Shown in pieces: positions 37,057-47,053 of a DNA stretch of 64,000 nucleotides. Numbering within the stretch: the stretch's first letter is position 1; the number at the start of each line of letters is the position of its first letter. Made by a program: the position numbers and the translations under genes. The notes under the pieces are model-generated. The model searched no databases. It was not told the DNA's origin and saw only the letters and a list, made by a program, of their open reading frames with translations. The stretch comes from Salinimonas chungwhensis DSM 16280 (GTDB taxonomy: Bacteria; Pseudomonadota; Gammaproteobacteria; Enterobacterales; Alteromonadaceae): positions 1 to 64,000 of the forward strand of contig NZ_KB899382.1 in NCBI RefSeq assembly GCF_000378185.1. Direction: 5' to 3'.

Positions 37057-37410
37057 TTGCCACTCACTTCACATTTAATCTGAGCAAAAATTAGTCAGTC
37101 ATAAAATTTGCCGCGAAAGAATAGCAAAATCGATGGTCAAGTAAAATGAGATTTACTGTGTAAAATGTGAAGTAACACCCAAAAGAATTTAACAGCAAAT
37201 TAACATTGATGTATGTTCTTGATATTAAATAATAAAAAAGTTCGAATAATATGTTTAGTCAGAACATAACTGCATGTATTTTTTGTCATTAAACACAATT
37301 AAGCTAAGACTAATCTAAAAAATCGGGTGAAATTTAATCGTAGACCGTATTTTTCTTATTTATTGAAAGACGATTGGCTTCGTTTTGAGATAAACCTGAG
37401 TCTGGACGAG

Positions 37411-38721
37411 TTACCTAAGACTATCCCGGTCTAGAATTCGTACTTCGCGTTGAGGGAAGGGGATAGTAATATCATGTTCACGAAGTGTTTCAAAAATCAG
37501 CAGTAATAAATCACCGCCTACGCGGTTTTTACCATCGTCGATACCTTCCATCCAGAACTCGACAAACATATTCACGCCCGAGTCCCCAAAGCTGTCAATT
37601 TCACAATCGGGTCGCTCTTCAAGAGGAATGTCGTTACCACTAAGCACCTGCGGATGCTCAGCGACAGTGGTTTTGATAATTTCTACCATGCTTCTGATAT
37701 CAGTCTGATAAGCGACGCTAAAATCAATCCGGTAGCGTTGTTTGGGATCTTTATGCGTCCAGTTGACCAACAATGAACTGATGAACTTTTCATTAGGAAC
37801 AAGAATGTCCTTCCCATCATATGTCTCAAGAACGGCATATCGCATTTTGAACTCGCGAACAAAACCTTTGCTACCGTCTTCCAGTTCAACATAGTCGCCT
37901 ACGGTTAGCGAGCGGTCCAGCAGAATGATAATGCCTGAAATAAAATTAGAAGCGATGCTTTGTAAACCAAGACCCAGCCCTACTCCCAGCGCTCCACCAA
38001 ACACCGCCAGAGCGGTAAGGTTAATCCCCATCACATTGAGTAATAGCAGGAAGATAACGCAGAAAACCGCTACCTCGAATAACTTGGCGAAAACTTCTTT
38101 GGTCGCTACATCCAGCGATTTCTGGTTGCGGATAATATCTTTACCTACTGTATTTGACGCGCGCCCCAGCCAGAAGAGCAAAGCACCAAAAATCAGCACC
38201 CGGAAAATTCCATAGGCCGAGAGCCGGATGTTACCCACTGATACTGACACCGACTCTAATGCAGTTACTACCAGGGGTAATACACCTATCAGATGTAAAA
38301 ATACAATGGGCAGCCCTATCCAGCGCATAAAACTGGCAATAACAGTATTGGCCACAAGGCTTTTGATGCAATTGTTTAAAAATATGAGTACAGCCAAAAC
38401 CAACGCTATATCAAGCAGCCAAGCGTCCAGTTGAAAAAGAACGCCCAGTCGCGTGGTCAGTAGCAGCAGAAAAACCGTCAGCAGGGGAAACAGCATCGTT
38501 CCAACCCGGTAGCCGATCATTTTTAATGAATGAATTTTTTGATTTTCGGGACGTCGCATAAACGGCACAGCGTTACGAATCTGTCCTGCGATCAGATACG
38601 CCACCAGGTAAATACCCAGGATGAGTAGTAACTGGTACAAAAACTCCGTGCTATACAAGGCATCCTGCACCCGCGCAAAGTGTTGCTTAGCATTTGAGAG
38701 CCATTCATTAAAAACCGGCAT
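37411..38721 (-). CDS. MscS-family mechanosensitive channel
   Basis: A 436-residue MscS-like channel. Several membrane helices (about 15-35, 65-85, 90-110, 130-155, 165-190 and 200-240) lead to the pore helix, FGGALGVGLGLGLQSIASNFISGIIILLDRS (about 235-265, shown here in two parts: GALGVGLGLGLQ and SNFISGIIILLDRS). The beta domain (VGDYVELEDGSKGFV) and the C-terminal cytoplasmic cage follow. It releases solutes on hypo-osmotic shock. I chose ATG 38721 (AAAGGAC upstream); an in-frame GTG at 38757 lacks a good ribosome-binding site. Confidence 0.9.
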   Translation of the reverse strand: MPVFNEWLSNAKQHFARVQDALYSTEFLYQLLLILGIYLVAYLIAGQIRNAVPFMRRPENQKIHSLKMIGYRVGTMLFPLLTVFLLLLTTRLGVLFQLDAWLLDIALVLAVLIFLNNCIKSLVANTVIASFMRWIGLPIVFLHLIGVLPLVVTALESVSVSVGNIRLSAYGIFRVLIFGALLFWLGRASNTVGKDIIRNQKSLDVATKEVFAKLFEVAVFCVIFLLLLNVMGINLTALAVFGGALGVGLGLGLQSIASNFISGIIILLDRSLTVGDYVELEDGSKGFVREFKMRYAVLETYDGKDILVPNEKFISSLLVNWTHKDPKQRYRIDFSVAYQTDIRSMVEIIKTTVAEHPQVLSGNDIPLEERPDCEIDSFGDSGVNMFVEFWMEGIDDGKNRVGGDLLLLIFETLREHDITIPFPQREVRILDRDSLR

Positions 38722-39012
38722 TTGCAATTTGTCCTTTTTACAACCGAGCGACAACACGTGGTTTTAGCCTGAAGCGAGCGTCACGTAAAGTAAAATCACT
38801 ACAAATTCGCCGGTCTGATTGGGTAGCTAGCGGAATTAATTTGAATCTTAATAGTTTTAAGCTATCAGTTGAGTGTCAGTAAAATTTACATTCTTATATA
38901 GGGGGAAATTTATGTCACTGATTTAAAAGGTATATTTTAAGGGTATAAAAATTGCTCAGCAAAATTGAAGTATAAATAACAATCAAAGTGTATTGAAAAA
39001 AGGAATGAAAGC

Positions 39013-39774
39013 ATGGCTATAAAAAAACTACTTCTAGTCTGTGGCATTTTAGCAGCATTACCCGTTAGTGCAGACGTCATCAAGGTGGCTTCGGAAGATT
39101 TCACAGCAAACGCGAACCTGATTACCTTTTCTGAGGTTGGGTTAGGTACGACAAATCCTGTTTACACTGCCGACATGTATGGTGGTACCGGTGACGATCC
39201 AACGGTCAGTTTTGGCGGCTATTTTTTAGGTCAATCGTTAAGTGCTGATGCGGGCAATGATTGCCCGGGTGCGGCCGCTACAGCTTGTATTATAGGCAGC
39301 CCCACCGGCCCGTTGTCCCTAGACCCTGATGCGCCAGCAACCCTCACAGTCAATGATGGCGCAAACCCGACGTCACCAGTACTTTCAGGGACGCCTACTT
39401 TTAACGGTGGTGTGGCCCTGCTATTCAGTGAAGATCAGTTTGCGGTCGGTTTTGATGGCGGCTTCTTCGATGCTGTAGCGTCAACTGCTATTACTGCCTT
39501 TGATCGTGACGGTAATTTACTGGGCTCAGTCAGTAACGAAGTCACCGGCATTGAGTTTCTGGGCCTTGCTGTTGCGTCTGGGGCTAATGGCATTGCCGGC
39601 GTGTTCTTAGATTTGATCGGCAGTGAACCGGCGGGATTTGCTATTGATAATGTTCGTTTCGGTCAAAGCGATGATGTGGTGGTCGGCCCTCCTATCAATG
39701 TCAATGAGCCTGTTACCTTTGCGCTATTTGGCATGCTGATGGCAGGCTTGGTAAGCGCCAGAAGAAAGTTCTAG
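39013..39774 (+). CDS. secreted protein with PEP-CTERM-like sorting tail
   Basis: A 253-residue exported protein. A signal peptide (about 1-20, ending VSA) is followed by a beta-rich body with many G, D and T residues (FGGYFLGQSLSADAG, FDGGFFDAVASTAITAFDRDG, EPAGFAIDNVRFG). The C terminus reads VNEPVTFALFGMLMAGLVSARRKF, that is an EP motif, a hydrophobic helix and a basic end, the arrangement of PEP-CTERM exosortase signals (with NEP in place of PEP). It would be cleaved and sorted by an exosortase, which is not in this window. AAGGAATG precedes the ATG. Confidence 0.8.
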   Translation: MAIKKLLLVCGILAALPVSADVIKVASEDFTANANLITFSEVGLGTTNPVYTADMYGGTGDDPTVSFGGYFLGQSLSADAGNDCPGAAATACIIGSPTGPLSLDPDAPATLTVNDGANPTSPVLSGTPTFNGGVALLFSEDQFAVGFDGGFFDAVASTAITAFDRDGNLLGSVSNEVTGIEFLGLAVASGANGIAGVFLDLIGSEPAGFAIDNVRFGQSDDVVVGPPINVNEPVTFALFGMLMAGLVSARRKF

Positions 39775-39788
39775 GTTAAGTGATAAAA

Positions 39789-39820
39789 GACACTACCAGC
39801 TGTTATTTAATGGTAGTGTC
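39789..39820 (+). terminator. hairpin after the PEP-CTERM-like gene
   Basis: A 10-bp perfect stem (39789-39798 with 39811-39820, arm GACACTACCA) with a 12-base loop lies just past the stop. The T content after it is modest. It separates this gene from the convergent chemoreceptor. Confidence 0.55.
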
Positions 39821-39857
39821 TGCATATTTGAGCTCTTAATTTTGCGCTGCAAAAATA

Positions 39858-41741
39858 TTATTTCAGGGTAAACCGCCCGATGGTCGCGTTTAGCCGCTTT
39901 GACTCCTCATCAAGCTCGCCGACCAGCCTGACTGTTTCAGTCATACTATGAGACGTTTCGTGGGCAGTCTGAGAGATAACCGCAATATTACTACTGATTT
40001 CATGGGTCGCCGTCGACTGCTCCCGCGTGGCGCTGGCCACATGAGTATTGACCTGGGTCAACCTGGAAACTTCGGCAGAAATATTTTCCAGGGCCTGCAC
40101 ACAGCTTGAAAGATATTCAGAGGTGCTGTGTGTGCTGCTGCTGCCTTGCTGGATATCCTGAACCGTTTGGAAAGCTTTGGCATTGAGCTCGGTAATCATG
40201 CTGTCAATTTCTTCAGTAGATTCATTGGTTCGCCGGGCCAGATTACGCACCTCATCAGCGACCACAGCAAAGCCGCGCCCCTGATCACCAGCCCGTGCCG
40301 CTTCAATCGCAGCATTTAAAGCTAATAAGTTGGTTTGTTCTGAAATATCCCGGATAACATTCAAAATCCGCGTTATCGAATCAATGCTATCAGACAGCGC
40401 GTTAACTGAATCTACCGAACGATCCATCAGCGTATTGAGTTGAGCCACATTTTGCATGGTGTCATTAATGATGCGGGAGCTTCGGGCGACATTCTCCTGG
40501 GTGGTATTTGCCACCTCGGAGGCCCCCTGAGCGCTGTCAGAAATCTCTTTTACGGTAAGATTCATCTCCTCCACAGCGGCGGCTACTGACTGTGTACTAT
40601 CACTTTGGGTGGTAGAGTAGGACTGGGTCAGCTCAATTTGCCGGTTAACATCCATCGCAATGCCTTTAACGTGCTCTGCACTGTGGGAAACCTGAAGAAA
40701 CATGTGTTGCAGTTTTTCGATAAATGTATCTACCTGACTTGCCAGTATACCGATTTCGTTATTCTGGCTAATATTAAGTCTGGCGGTAAGATCTCCGTCT
40801 TTTTGATTAAGCGCCGTAACTGCATGGGTGATACTTTCGATAGGCTGAAATATACGCTTTGAAACAACCATCACCACAAATGTGCCAACGATAATAATGA
40901 TACAGGCCACAATCAGGTTAGTAATAATTGCCTCATTGAGCGGCCCGTATAATTGTGCAGAAGGCACCTCTGTTACGACATACCAGTCCACTGTCTCAAG
41001 CTTTGAGGCAAGCTGTGTAATTCGCCCGTTGTCACTGTTAATTTCCCGGACATTACCCGTCGTGATCTCCGCCAGGGGTATTTTTTCGCCATGCCTGCCA
41101 GGATTTGGATGTAATTTAATAACACCATTGCTGTCAGTAAGATAGACAATGCCATTACGGCCAATTTTGTATGAGGAAATAAGCGCCGACATGTTATTAA
41201 GCGATTGACCAATACCGGCCAGACCTACCCGTTCACCATTAATAGTTATTACATAATTGATAAACGCTGAGGCGATATTAGTTTGTTTATCCACATCTAT
41301 GGCAACTTCCATTTCTACAGCGCTGTTTATGAACGCGTAAAACCAAGGGTCAGAGCGTTTTGAAATGACCCTGCTCACCCCATTCGCGGTGTAATAGTTG
41401 CCCGTCTGCGCAGACACAACATACGCACTCATGCCGCCATTTTCAGTTTTAAGGGTATTCAAATGTCTGGTCAGAAGAGTGGTGCCAGTTTGCGGTTCAC
41501 CACGGGCCAGCCAATCCTTAAGGTATTCACTGTTGGCCAGTGTGCGCGACGGCGCAATAGTTTTAAGCAGATCCAGCTCAACAGCATTTTTTATTTCTCT
41601 TAATGCGGTGGGCAGGTCTTCCTGTTCAACCTTGTTGGTAAGAAACGATGTCATTGAGGTAGCAAAAACGGTAATCGTAATAACCACAGGAACAACAATG
41701 GAGGCAAAGAGCACAAGATATAACAGCTTTTTTAATTTCAT
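39858..41741 (-). CDS. Cache-domain methyl-accepting chemotaxis protein
   Basis: A 627-residue membrane chemoreceptor: helix 1 (about 8-30), a periplasmic double-Cache ligand-binding domain (about 35-270; [43 protein letters not shown]), helix 2 (about 273-295), HAMP (about 297-350) and a signalling domain with the tip [22 protein letters not shown]. No CheR-docking pentapeptide is visible at the end ([10 protein letters not shown]). It follows the Tsx-like porin gene by 19 bases with GAGGT as ribosome-binding site, so the two are co-transcribed, which suggests its ligand passes that porin. Confidence 0.94.
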   Translation of the reverse strand: MKLKKLLYLVLFASIVVPVVITITVFATSMTSFLTNKVEQEDLPTALREIKNAVELDLLKTIAPSRTLANSEYLKDWLARGEPQTGTTLLTRHLNTLKTENGGMSAYVVSAQTGNYYTANGVSRVISKRSDPWFYAFINSAVEMEVAIDVDKQTNIASAFINYVITINGERVGLAGIGQSLNNMSALISSYKIGRNGIVYLTDSNGVIKLHPNPGRHGEKIPLAEITTGNVREINSDNGRITQLASKLETVDWYVVTEVPSAQLYGPLNEAIITNLIVACIIIIVGTFVVMVVSKRIFQPIESITHAVTALNQKDGDLTARLNISQNNEIGILASQVDTFIEKLQHMFLQVSHSAEHVKGIAMDVNRQIELTQSYSTTQSDSTQSVAAAVEEMNLTVKEISDSAQGASEVANTTQENVARSSRIINDTMQNVAQLNTLMDRSVDSVNALSDSIDSITRILNVIRDISEQTNLLALNAAIEAARAGDQGRGFAVVADEVRNLARRTNESTEEIDSMITELNAKAFQTVQDIQQGSSSTHSTSEYLSSCVQALENISAEVSRLTQVNTHVASATREQSTATHEISSNIAVISQTAHETSHSMTETVRLVGELDEESKRLNATIGRFTLK

Positions 41742-41760
41742 TTTTTTACCTCAATAGGCA

Positions 41761-42543
41761 CTAGAACCGCCACACAGCTAGCAGCTGCAGAGCGCTTTCA
41801 TCTTCACTGGTACCAAGTTTGTTGTTCCAGTATTGGTATTCGACACCCAGAAACATCACATCCTTTTGGTTAAACCAGATGTTACCTGCATCCCAGCGCA
41901 ACTGAATTTGCGCCAGCACCCAGTCTTTGACCCTGACACCGGGGAGCTCAGTGTTTCTGCCCTGAATATATTCAGCATGGCCTTCTACTGACCAGCGCTG
42001 TTGGCCGGTTTCGATAGGATATCGCCAGGCGGCATCTATCATATAGCTGTCACCTTCAGCAGGCGCTCCACCGGCCGTAATACCCTTACTGTCATCAACA
42101 TAGGCGGTCAGCAGAGTGTTAAAAAAAGCAAACCCCGGAATATCCCAGTTTATTTGTATACCGGGTAAATATTTCAGCACATCAGAATCCGGTGCTGCAT
42201 TAACGCCCAGTACCAGGCCAATGTCTCTAAGCCCTCCTGCATACTCAATATCAAACATGGCCTGGCTGCTAAAAAAAGGATACCACTCAGCGTAAAGCTC
42301 ATCGCCGTGATCAGTTCTGGCATAGTCGAAGAACAAAAAGTTGGCGCCATATTCCCAGCCACTGGCGTGTTGAAATGTAATGATGGTGGTATCGGTATGG
42401 GTGCCAGGTTGCGCAGCGAAGGGCTGATTAAGCTCTCCTTGCTGCAGGTGGATCTCATTTTCGCTCCAGGTTGTTCCTGATACAGCTAAAGGCCACATCA
42501 AAAGACAGACAGCAAGGCAGGAAGATCGTTTAGCTCGTGCCAT
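41761..42543 (-). CDS. Tsx-like outer-membrane channel
   Basis: A 260-residue outer-membrane protein with a signal peptide (about 1-24, ending AVSG) and a beta-barrel rich in aromatic residues. WSENEIHLQQGELNQPF and TIITFQHASGWEYGANFLFFDYAR match the N-terminal part of the Tsx nucleoside-channel family, and the last strand ends in WRF. It probably admits nucleosides or similar small solutes. I chose ATG 42543 (TAGGATT upstream) because it gives a clean signal peptide; a frame from 42594 adds 17 residues. Confidence 0.82.
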   Translation of the reverse strand: MARAKRSSCLAVCLLMWPLAVSGTTWSENEIHLQQGELNQPFAAQPGTHTDTTIITFQHASGWEYGANFLFFDYARTDHGDELYAEWYPFFSSQAMFDIEYAGGLRDIGLVLGVNAAPDSDVLKYLPGIQINWDIPGFAFFNTLLTAYVDDSKGITAGGAPAEGDSYMIDAAWRYPIETGQQRWSVEGHAEYIQGRNTELPGVRVKDWVLAQIQLRWDAGNIWFNQKDVMFLGVEYQYWNNKLGTSEDESALQLLAVWRF

Positions 42544-42796
42544 TAATCGAATCCTAAGGGGGTTGTTGATAAGCCATGTGAATGTTGTCGGCAATAAGGC
42601 TGGAGATATAAGCCTTGACTACTTAGCCTTTGAGCATCCCTATGCTCACGTAGGTATAAATAAATATACACAAAATCAATTTAACGGACTGGCATTTTCT
42701 GTGACTTGCAAGGTGCGTTACACTGAGGTGTGAAATCTGTGTTAATGTCAGGTAAATTGATGTTTGTAAGAGACATCAGACCACATGGGAGTAGCT

Positions 42797-44464
42797 ATGG
42801 CTCAGCCTGTTTTTCATTACGACACTCACAGTGTGTTTAATCAGCCAGCCCCGTTAGCAAATTATAACGTTTATTCTGCTGACACTATTTTACAATATTG
42901 GGTAAATCGCTTTGACGCCCCATCAGACCAATCCCTCTTACAGGATTTTGGTCACAATATCGGCCACCACCTACAGGAGGCGGGCTTTCTGGCTAACCGC
43001 CATAGCCCCGAATTTGAGCCGCACAATCGGTTTGGTCATCGCGTCGATGAGGTTATTTATCATCCCGCTTATCATCAGCTTATGGAGCATGCCATAAGGC
43101 AGGGCCATTGCAGCTTACCGTGGGTCTCTGAACAATCTGGTGCTCATGTAGTTCGAGGTGCCATGGCGTATTTGCACACTCATGCGGACCCAGGTTCGGG
43201 CTGCCCGTTAACCATGACATTTGCATCTGTGCCGGCTATATCTGTACAGCCCGATGTGGCCCGACGCTGGCTGCCCAAAATACTATCCGGCATCTATGAT
43301 GGCAGTAATCGGCCGTGGTATGAAAAAGAAGGCGTAACTATCGGGATGGCCATGACCGAAAAGCAGGGCGGCAGCGATGTACGGGCCAATACAACCACTG
43401 CCATACCGGTGAATGAAGCCGGACCTGGTGAATGCTATGCATTAACCGGCCACAAGTGGTTTTGTAGTGCCCCTATGTGTGATGCTTTTCTGGTGCTGGC
43501 GCAGACCGGTAGTCGCCTTTCGTGCTTTCTGGTGCCACGCTGGCGTGAAGATGGTACAAAAAATCCCATTCACATACAGCGTCTCAAAGATAAGCTGGGG
43601 AATAAGTCCAATGCCAGCTCGGAAATTGAATTTCGCGAGGCCCATGGCTGGCTGCTGGGTGAAGAAGGCAAAGGCATCAACACTATTATCCAAATGGTCG
43701 CATTGACCCGGTACGATTGCATGTTGGGGTCGAGTGCGCTGATGGCCCAGGCGGCTAAAGAGGCCATTTGGCATACCGCAGGTCGTGAGGTTTTTGGTAA
43801 GCCACTTCACGAGCAACCATTGATGGTGAATGTCCTGGCTGACCTTGCATTGGAAGCGGAAGCCGCGCTGGCTATCAGCCTGCGTATTTCCAAAGCACTG
43901 GATCATCAGGACGATAATCACGAAGCCGCACTGGTCAGAAGCGCTACCGCCATCGGTAAGTACTGGATTTGCAAACGCGCTGTTCAGCACACTTACGAGG
44001 CGATGGAGTGTATTGGCGGGGTAGGCTACGTAGAAGATAATGTAACCAGTCGGTTGTATCGGGAAGCGCCGGTGAATGCAATTTGGGAAGGATCGGGTAA
44101 TGTGCAATGCCTTGACTTGATTCGCGTATTGACCCGTGAGCCGGAGACACTAGAAGCTTTGCTCGCCGAGTTAAATAAAGCAAAAGCGCATTTTTCGTTA
44201 TACGACGATGCGCTGGACGCGGTCAAAACCGATCTTATCAATACCGAAAATCTGGAGACGCGCGCGCGGCAGTTAATGGAGAAGCTGGCCATCTGTTGGC
44301 AGGCAGCCACGCTTATCGTTTACGGTGAGAGCTGGATTGCTGAAGCGTTTGTCAGCTCGCGGCTGGATCCACAACAATTTCATCAATACGGTACATTGCC
44401 GGCAAATATCGATGCCCAGGCAATCGTTCAACGCGCTATGCCTATTACGCAGGAGAACAAATAA
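42797..44464 (+). CDS. AidB-like acyl-CoA dehydrogenase
   Basis: A 555-residue flavoprotein of the acyl-CoA dehydrogenase superfamily, close in length and motif to E. coli AidB (541). The N-terminal HSVFNQPAPLANYN resembles AidB HTVFNQPIPLNN. The FAD/substrate region includes MAMTEKQGGSDVRANTT, LTGHKWFCSAP and DKLGNKSNASSEIEF. The C-terminal part has GGVGYVEDNVTSRLYREAPVNAIWEGSGNVQCLDLIRV (IWEGSGN carries the family acid region). AidB is an alkylation-response protein, but here the gene is directly followed by an acyl-CoA ligase, so a catabolic role is likelier. I chose ATG 42797 (GGGAG upstream). Confidence 0.88.
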   Translation: MAQPVFHYDTHSVFNQPAPLANYNVYSADTILQYWVNRFDAPSDQSLLQDFGHNIGHHLQEAGFLANRHSPEFEPHNRFGHRVDEVIYHPAYHQLMEHAIRQGHCSLPWVSEQSGAHVVRGAMAYLHTHADPGSGCPLTMTFASVPAISVQPDVARRWLPKILSGIYDGSNRPWYEKEGVTIGMAMTEKQGGSDVRANTTTAIPVNEAGPGECYALTGHKWFCSAPMCDAFLVLAQTGSRLSCFLVPRWREDGTKNPIHIQRLKDKLGNKSNASSEIEFREAHGWLLGEEGKGINTIIQMVALTRYDCMLGSSALMAQAAKEAIWHTAGREVFGKPLHEQPLMVNVLADLALEAEAALAISLRISKALDHQDDNHEAALVRSATAIGKYWICKRAVQHTYEAMECIGGVGYVEDNVTSRLYREAPVNAIWEGSGNVQCLDLIRVLTREPETLEALLAELNKAKAHFSLYDDALDAVKTDLINTENLETRARQLMEKLAICWQAATLIVYGESWIAEAFVSSRLDPQQFHQYGTLPANIDAQAIVQRAMPITQENK

Positions 44465-44466
44465 TT

Positions 44467-46026
44467 ATGTCACTGAATGAGCAATACACCAACTTACGTG
44501 AGTTTACCGACCATCAGTTTGAACGCTTCGGGAGCCGGCTGGCATACCGGTGTATGGGTCAGGCGATGTTGTACAGTGAGCTGGACAGACATGCTACCCA
44601 TCTAGCGCGCTACTTTGAGCACGAGCTGGGGCTTAAAGCCGGGGATCGGATAGTTATTCAGCTTCCCAATCTTATTCAGTATCCGCTGGCAATGTGCGCA
44701 GCAGTACGTCTGGGCCTGGTGATAGTAAATACTAACCCACAGTACACGCCGCGGGAAATGCTGCATCAGTTTACTGATTCAGGCGCCAAAGCCATTGTGA
44801 TTCTGAATGATTTATTGCCTCAGTTAGAACAGATTAAGGCCAAAACTGATATTGAGCAGGTTATTGTTACCGGTGCCGCCGACTTTATTCAGCCTGTCGC
44901 ACCGGATAACAACTACCACTGGCTGATGAACGCGCTGGAAAAAGGCGAATCCCTTGCTGAATATACTCCGGGTAATGCCACCCGCGACGATATTGCCGTT
45001 TTACAGTACACCGGAGGGACTACCGGTGTATCCAAAGGAGCTGTGTTGTCCCACGGCAACCTGCTGGCCAATGCCGGCCAAATGGCGGAGAGACTGCAGG
45101 CGCGCTGCGAAACGAGCGAAGGCGTATTTGTCTGTCCGTTGCCGCTGTATCATATCTACGCATTTACAGTGAACATGATTGGACTGTTTGGTATGGGCGA
45201 AGCTAATCTGCTTATCCCTAACCCCAGAGATATGGACAGTTTTGTCAATGCGATTAAAGCCGTGCCCTTCAAGGGGATTGCCGGCATTAACACCCTGTTT
45301 GTGGGGCTCTGCCAGCATCCGGGGTTCAAAGACGTTGATTTTAGCAATCTGAAAGTCACTCTTTCTGGCGGGGCGGCCCTAACCCAGTCTGCCGCTCATA
45401 TGTGGGAGGAGGTTACCGGCTGTCCGGTCACTGAAGGTTATGGATTGTCGGAAACCTCTCCGGTGGTCACCTTTAACCTCTTTGGGGAGGAGGAGCTGGG
45501 AACGGTAGGTAAACCGCTGACAGAAACTCAGGTGGCAGCATGGGATGAAAACAACCAGCCACTTCCGACGGGCGAAGTAGGTGAGCTGGTGGTAAAAGGA
45601 CCGCAGGTCATGAAAGGTTACTGGCAGCGGCAGGATGAAACTGATAAAGCCATGATAAACGGATGGTTTAAGACCGGCGATATGGGAATGGTGCAGCAAA
45701 ACGGTAACGTCAAAATCGTTGATCGTCTTAAAGATATGATTATCGTGTCAGGCTTTAATGTATTCCCGAATGAAGTGGAAGATGTGCTGAGTGAGCATCC
45801 GTCAGTGATGGAGGCGGCTGTGGTCGGGCAGCCGGATGAAAAATCCGGTGAGGCTGTTAAGGCTTATGTCACGCTCAGTGAATCGGTCAGCGAAGAGGTG
45901 TTGCGGGATTATTGCCGGGAGCACCTGACTAATTACAAAGTGCCTAAAACTATTATTGTGTTAGATGAGTTACCTAAATCCACCGTGGGTAAAATCCTTC
46001 GCCGCGAGCTTCGCAAAAGCGAATAA
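44467..46026 (+). CDS. AMP-dependent acyl-CoA synthetase (FadD-like)
   Basis: A 519-residue ANL-superfamily ligase that activates a fatty or other carboxylic acid to its CoA thioester using ATP. The P-loop-like motif is YTGGTTGVSKGAVLSHGN (about 180). The adenylate motif is EGYGLSETSPV (about 325). GDMG and IVDRLKDMIIVSGFNVFPNEVED (hinge, about 405-440) and the catalytic Lys near PKSTVGKILRRELR (C terminus) are present. It resembles FadD-type long/medium-chain ligases. Its start is two bases after the AidB-like gene's stop, with GGAGAA as ribosome-binding site. Confidence 0.93.
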   Translation: MSLNEQYTNLREFTDHQFERFGSRLAYRCMGQAMLYSELDRHATHLARYFEHELGLKAGDRIVIQLPNLIQYPLAMCAAVRLGLVIVNTNPQYTPREMLHQFTDSGAKAIVILNDLLPQLEQIKAKTDIEQVIVTGAADFIQPVAPDNNYHWLMNALEKGESLAEYTPGNATRDDIAVLQYTGGTTGVSKGAVLSHGNLLANAGQMAERLQARCETSEGVFVCPLPLYHIYAFTVNMIGLFGMGEANLLIPNPRDMDSFVNAIKAVPFKGIAGINTLFVGLCQHPGFKDVDFSNLKVTLSGGAALTQSAAHMWEEVTGCPVTEGYGLSETSPVVTFNLFGEEELGTVGKPLTETQVAAWDENNQPLPTGEVGELVVKGPQVMKGYWQRQDETDKAMINGWFKTGDMGMVQQNGNVKIVDRLKDMIIVSGFNVFPNEVEDVLSEHPSVMEAAVVGQPDEKSGEAVKAYVTLSESVSEEVLRDYCREHLTNYKVPKTIIVLDELPKSTVGKILRRELRKSE

Positions 46027-46033
46027 TGTAAAG

Positions 46034-46058
46034 ATTGCCCGCTCATCCGACGGGCAAT
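46034..46058. terminator. bidirectional hairpin between ligase and regulator genes
   Basis: A perfect 8-bp stem (46034-46041 with 46051-46058, arm ATTGCCCG) with a 9-base loop between two convergent genes. It has short A/T flanks on each side. Confidence 0.6.
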
Positions 46059-46063
46059 AACAT

Positions 46064-46912
46064 TTAATAAGCCAAAAGAGGATGTTCCCACTGGTCGGTA
46101 CAGCAATCGGGCAGCGTATTTTGCGGGACCTCCTGATAAAGCGTGTTAATCGTGAGGCGAGGCTCAGACACATAGGCGGTCGGACCCATTGCGCCGACGG
46201 TTTGGCTGACGCTGAAAAAACGCTGCAACTTACCGTTAATCATTAGTTCTACCCGAAAACTTGCCATGGGGTCGCGCTGTGCGGCCCGTCTGGCCCAGTC
46301 ATCGGGTATCCCGGGTGTTGCCAGTAACCGGCGCAGCCGAATTTGCATAGCGGCATCCTGCGTAAGTAATACATCTTGCTGAATACTCATCAAAATCAGG
46401 CACAGCGCATCCGTATAGGCGTCTGAACCGGTAAACTCATTGTGCAGACTGAACAGCAAATCAAAGTGGTTGGTAATATTCTTTAGCGCATCTTCACCGA
46501 CAATGGCGCGATATAGTCCTACCCAGCTTCGGTTGACCATTAAAATATCGCCGCTACCATCAATTAAAATAGTCGGGTTGGGGTCAAGAGCGCGTAACGT
46601 TAATGTCATTGCTTTGCGTAACCATTTTAACTCTGGTGCAGCAAAGCTGGCTTTTTCCCCCTGCGCCCTAAAGCCTGCAGCGATGAGCAGGTGATTCGCG
46701 TCGCGCTCCAGCATGCCCAGACTGTTTACGATACCCAGGGTCATCTCGTAGCTGGGACTGACATGGCCATTTTCCAGTCTGCTGATATGTCGAGCTGATG
46801 AGCCGGTGCGATAGGCCAGCTCTTCCTGACTGACCTGATGCACCTGGCGCCAGAATCTTAACAATCCGGCAAAAGGCGGCGTCAGCGCTTGTGTTGATTC
46901 AGTTTTGCTCAT
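46064..46912 (-). CDS. XRE-family regulator with MmyB-like ligand domain
   Basis: A 282-residue regulator. The N-terminal helix-turn-helix (about 14-70) has QVSQEELAYRTGSSARHISRLENGHVSPS. The C-terminal part (about 95-265) is a MmyB-like PAS-type ligand-binding domain (LDPNPTILIDGSGDILMVNRSW, and LRRLLATPGIPDDWARRAAQ). Some members of this regulator group are thought to bind fatty-acyl ligands, which fits the acyl-CoA genes on both sides. I chose ATG 46912, since a frame from 46957 adds a short unconserved segment. It is divergent from the acyl-CoA dehydrogenase operon, and a dyad at 46968-46983 is a candidate operator. Confidence 0.88.
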   Translation of the reverse strand: MSKTESTQALTPPFAGLLRFWRQVHQVSQEELAYRTGSSARHISRLENGHVSPSYEMTLGIVNSLGMLERDANHLLIAAGFRAQGEKASFAAPELKWLRKAMTLTLRALDPNPTILIDGSGDILMVNRSWVGLYRAIVGEDALKNITNHFDLLFSLHNEFTGSDAYTDALCLILMSIQQDVLLTQDAAMQIRLRRLLATPGIPDDWARRAAQRDPMASFRVELMINGKLQRFFSVSQTVGAMGPTAYVSEPRLTINTLYQEVPQNTLPDCCTDQWEHPLLAY

Positions 46913-46967
46913 TACTGCCTGTTTTGTGCATCCGGTAAGTAAGAAGACGCCGGGCAAATTTGATGAT

Positions 46968-46983
46968 ACCTGACATTGCAGGT
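46968..46983. promoter_or_regulatory. candidate operator between MmyB regulator and acyl-CoA operon
   Basis: ACCTG and CAGGT (46968-46972, 46979-46983) are an inverted pair six bases apart, near the middle of the 141-base divergent intergenic region. The position fits an operator for the adjacent XRE regulator. Confidence 0.4.
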
Positions 46984-47053
46984 CATGTTATCTGTTCTGA
47001 ATCGTGGCAACAATACGGTTATTACAGACTGTTGAAAATCAGGAGCCACAGAC

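Noticed and set aside
43442..44107. Long minus-strand frame inside the AidB-like gene
   Set aside because: Shadow frame with no start signal, and codons fit the plus-strand gene.
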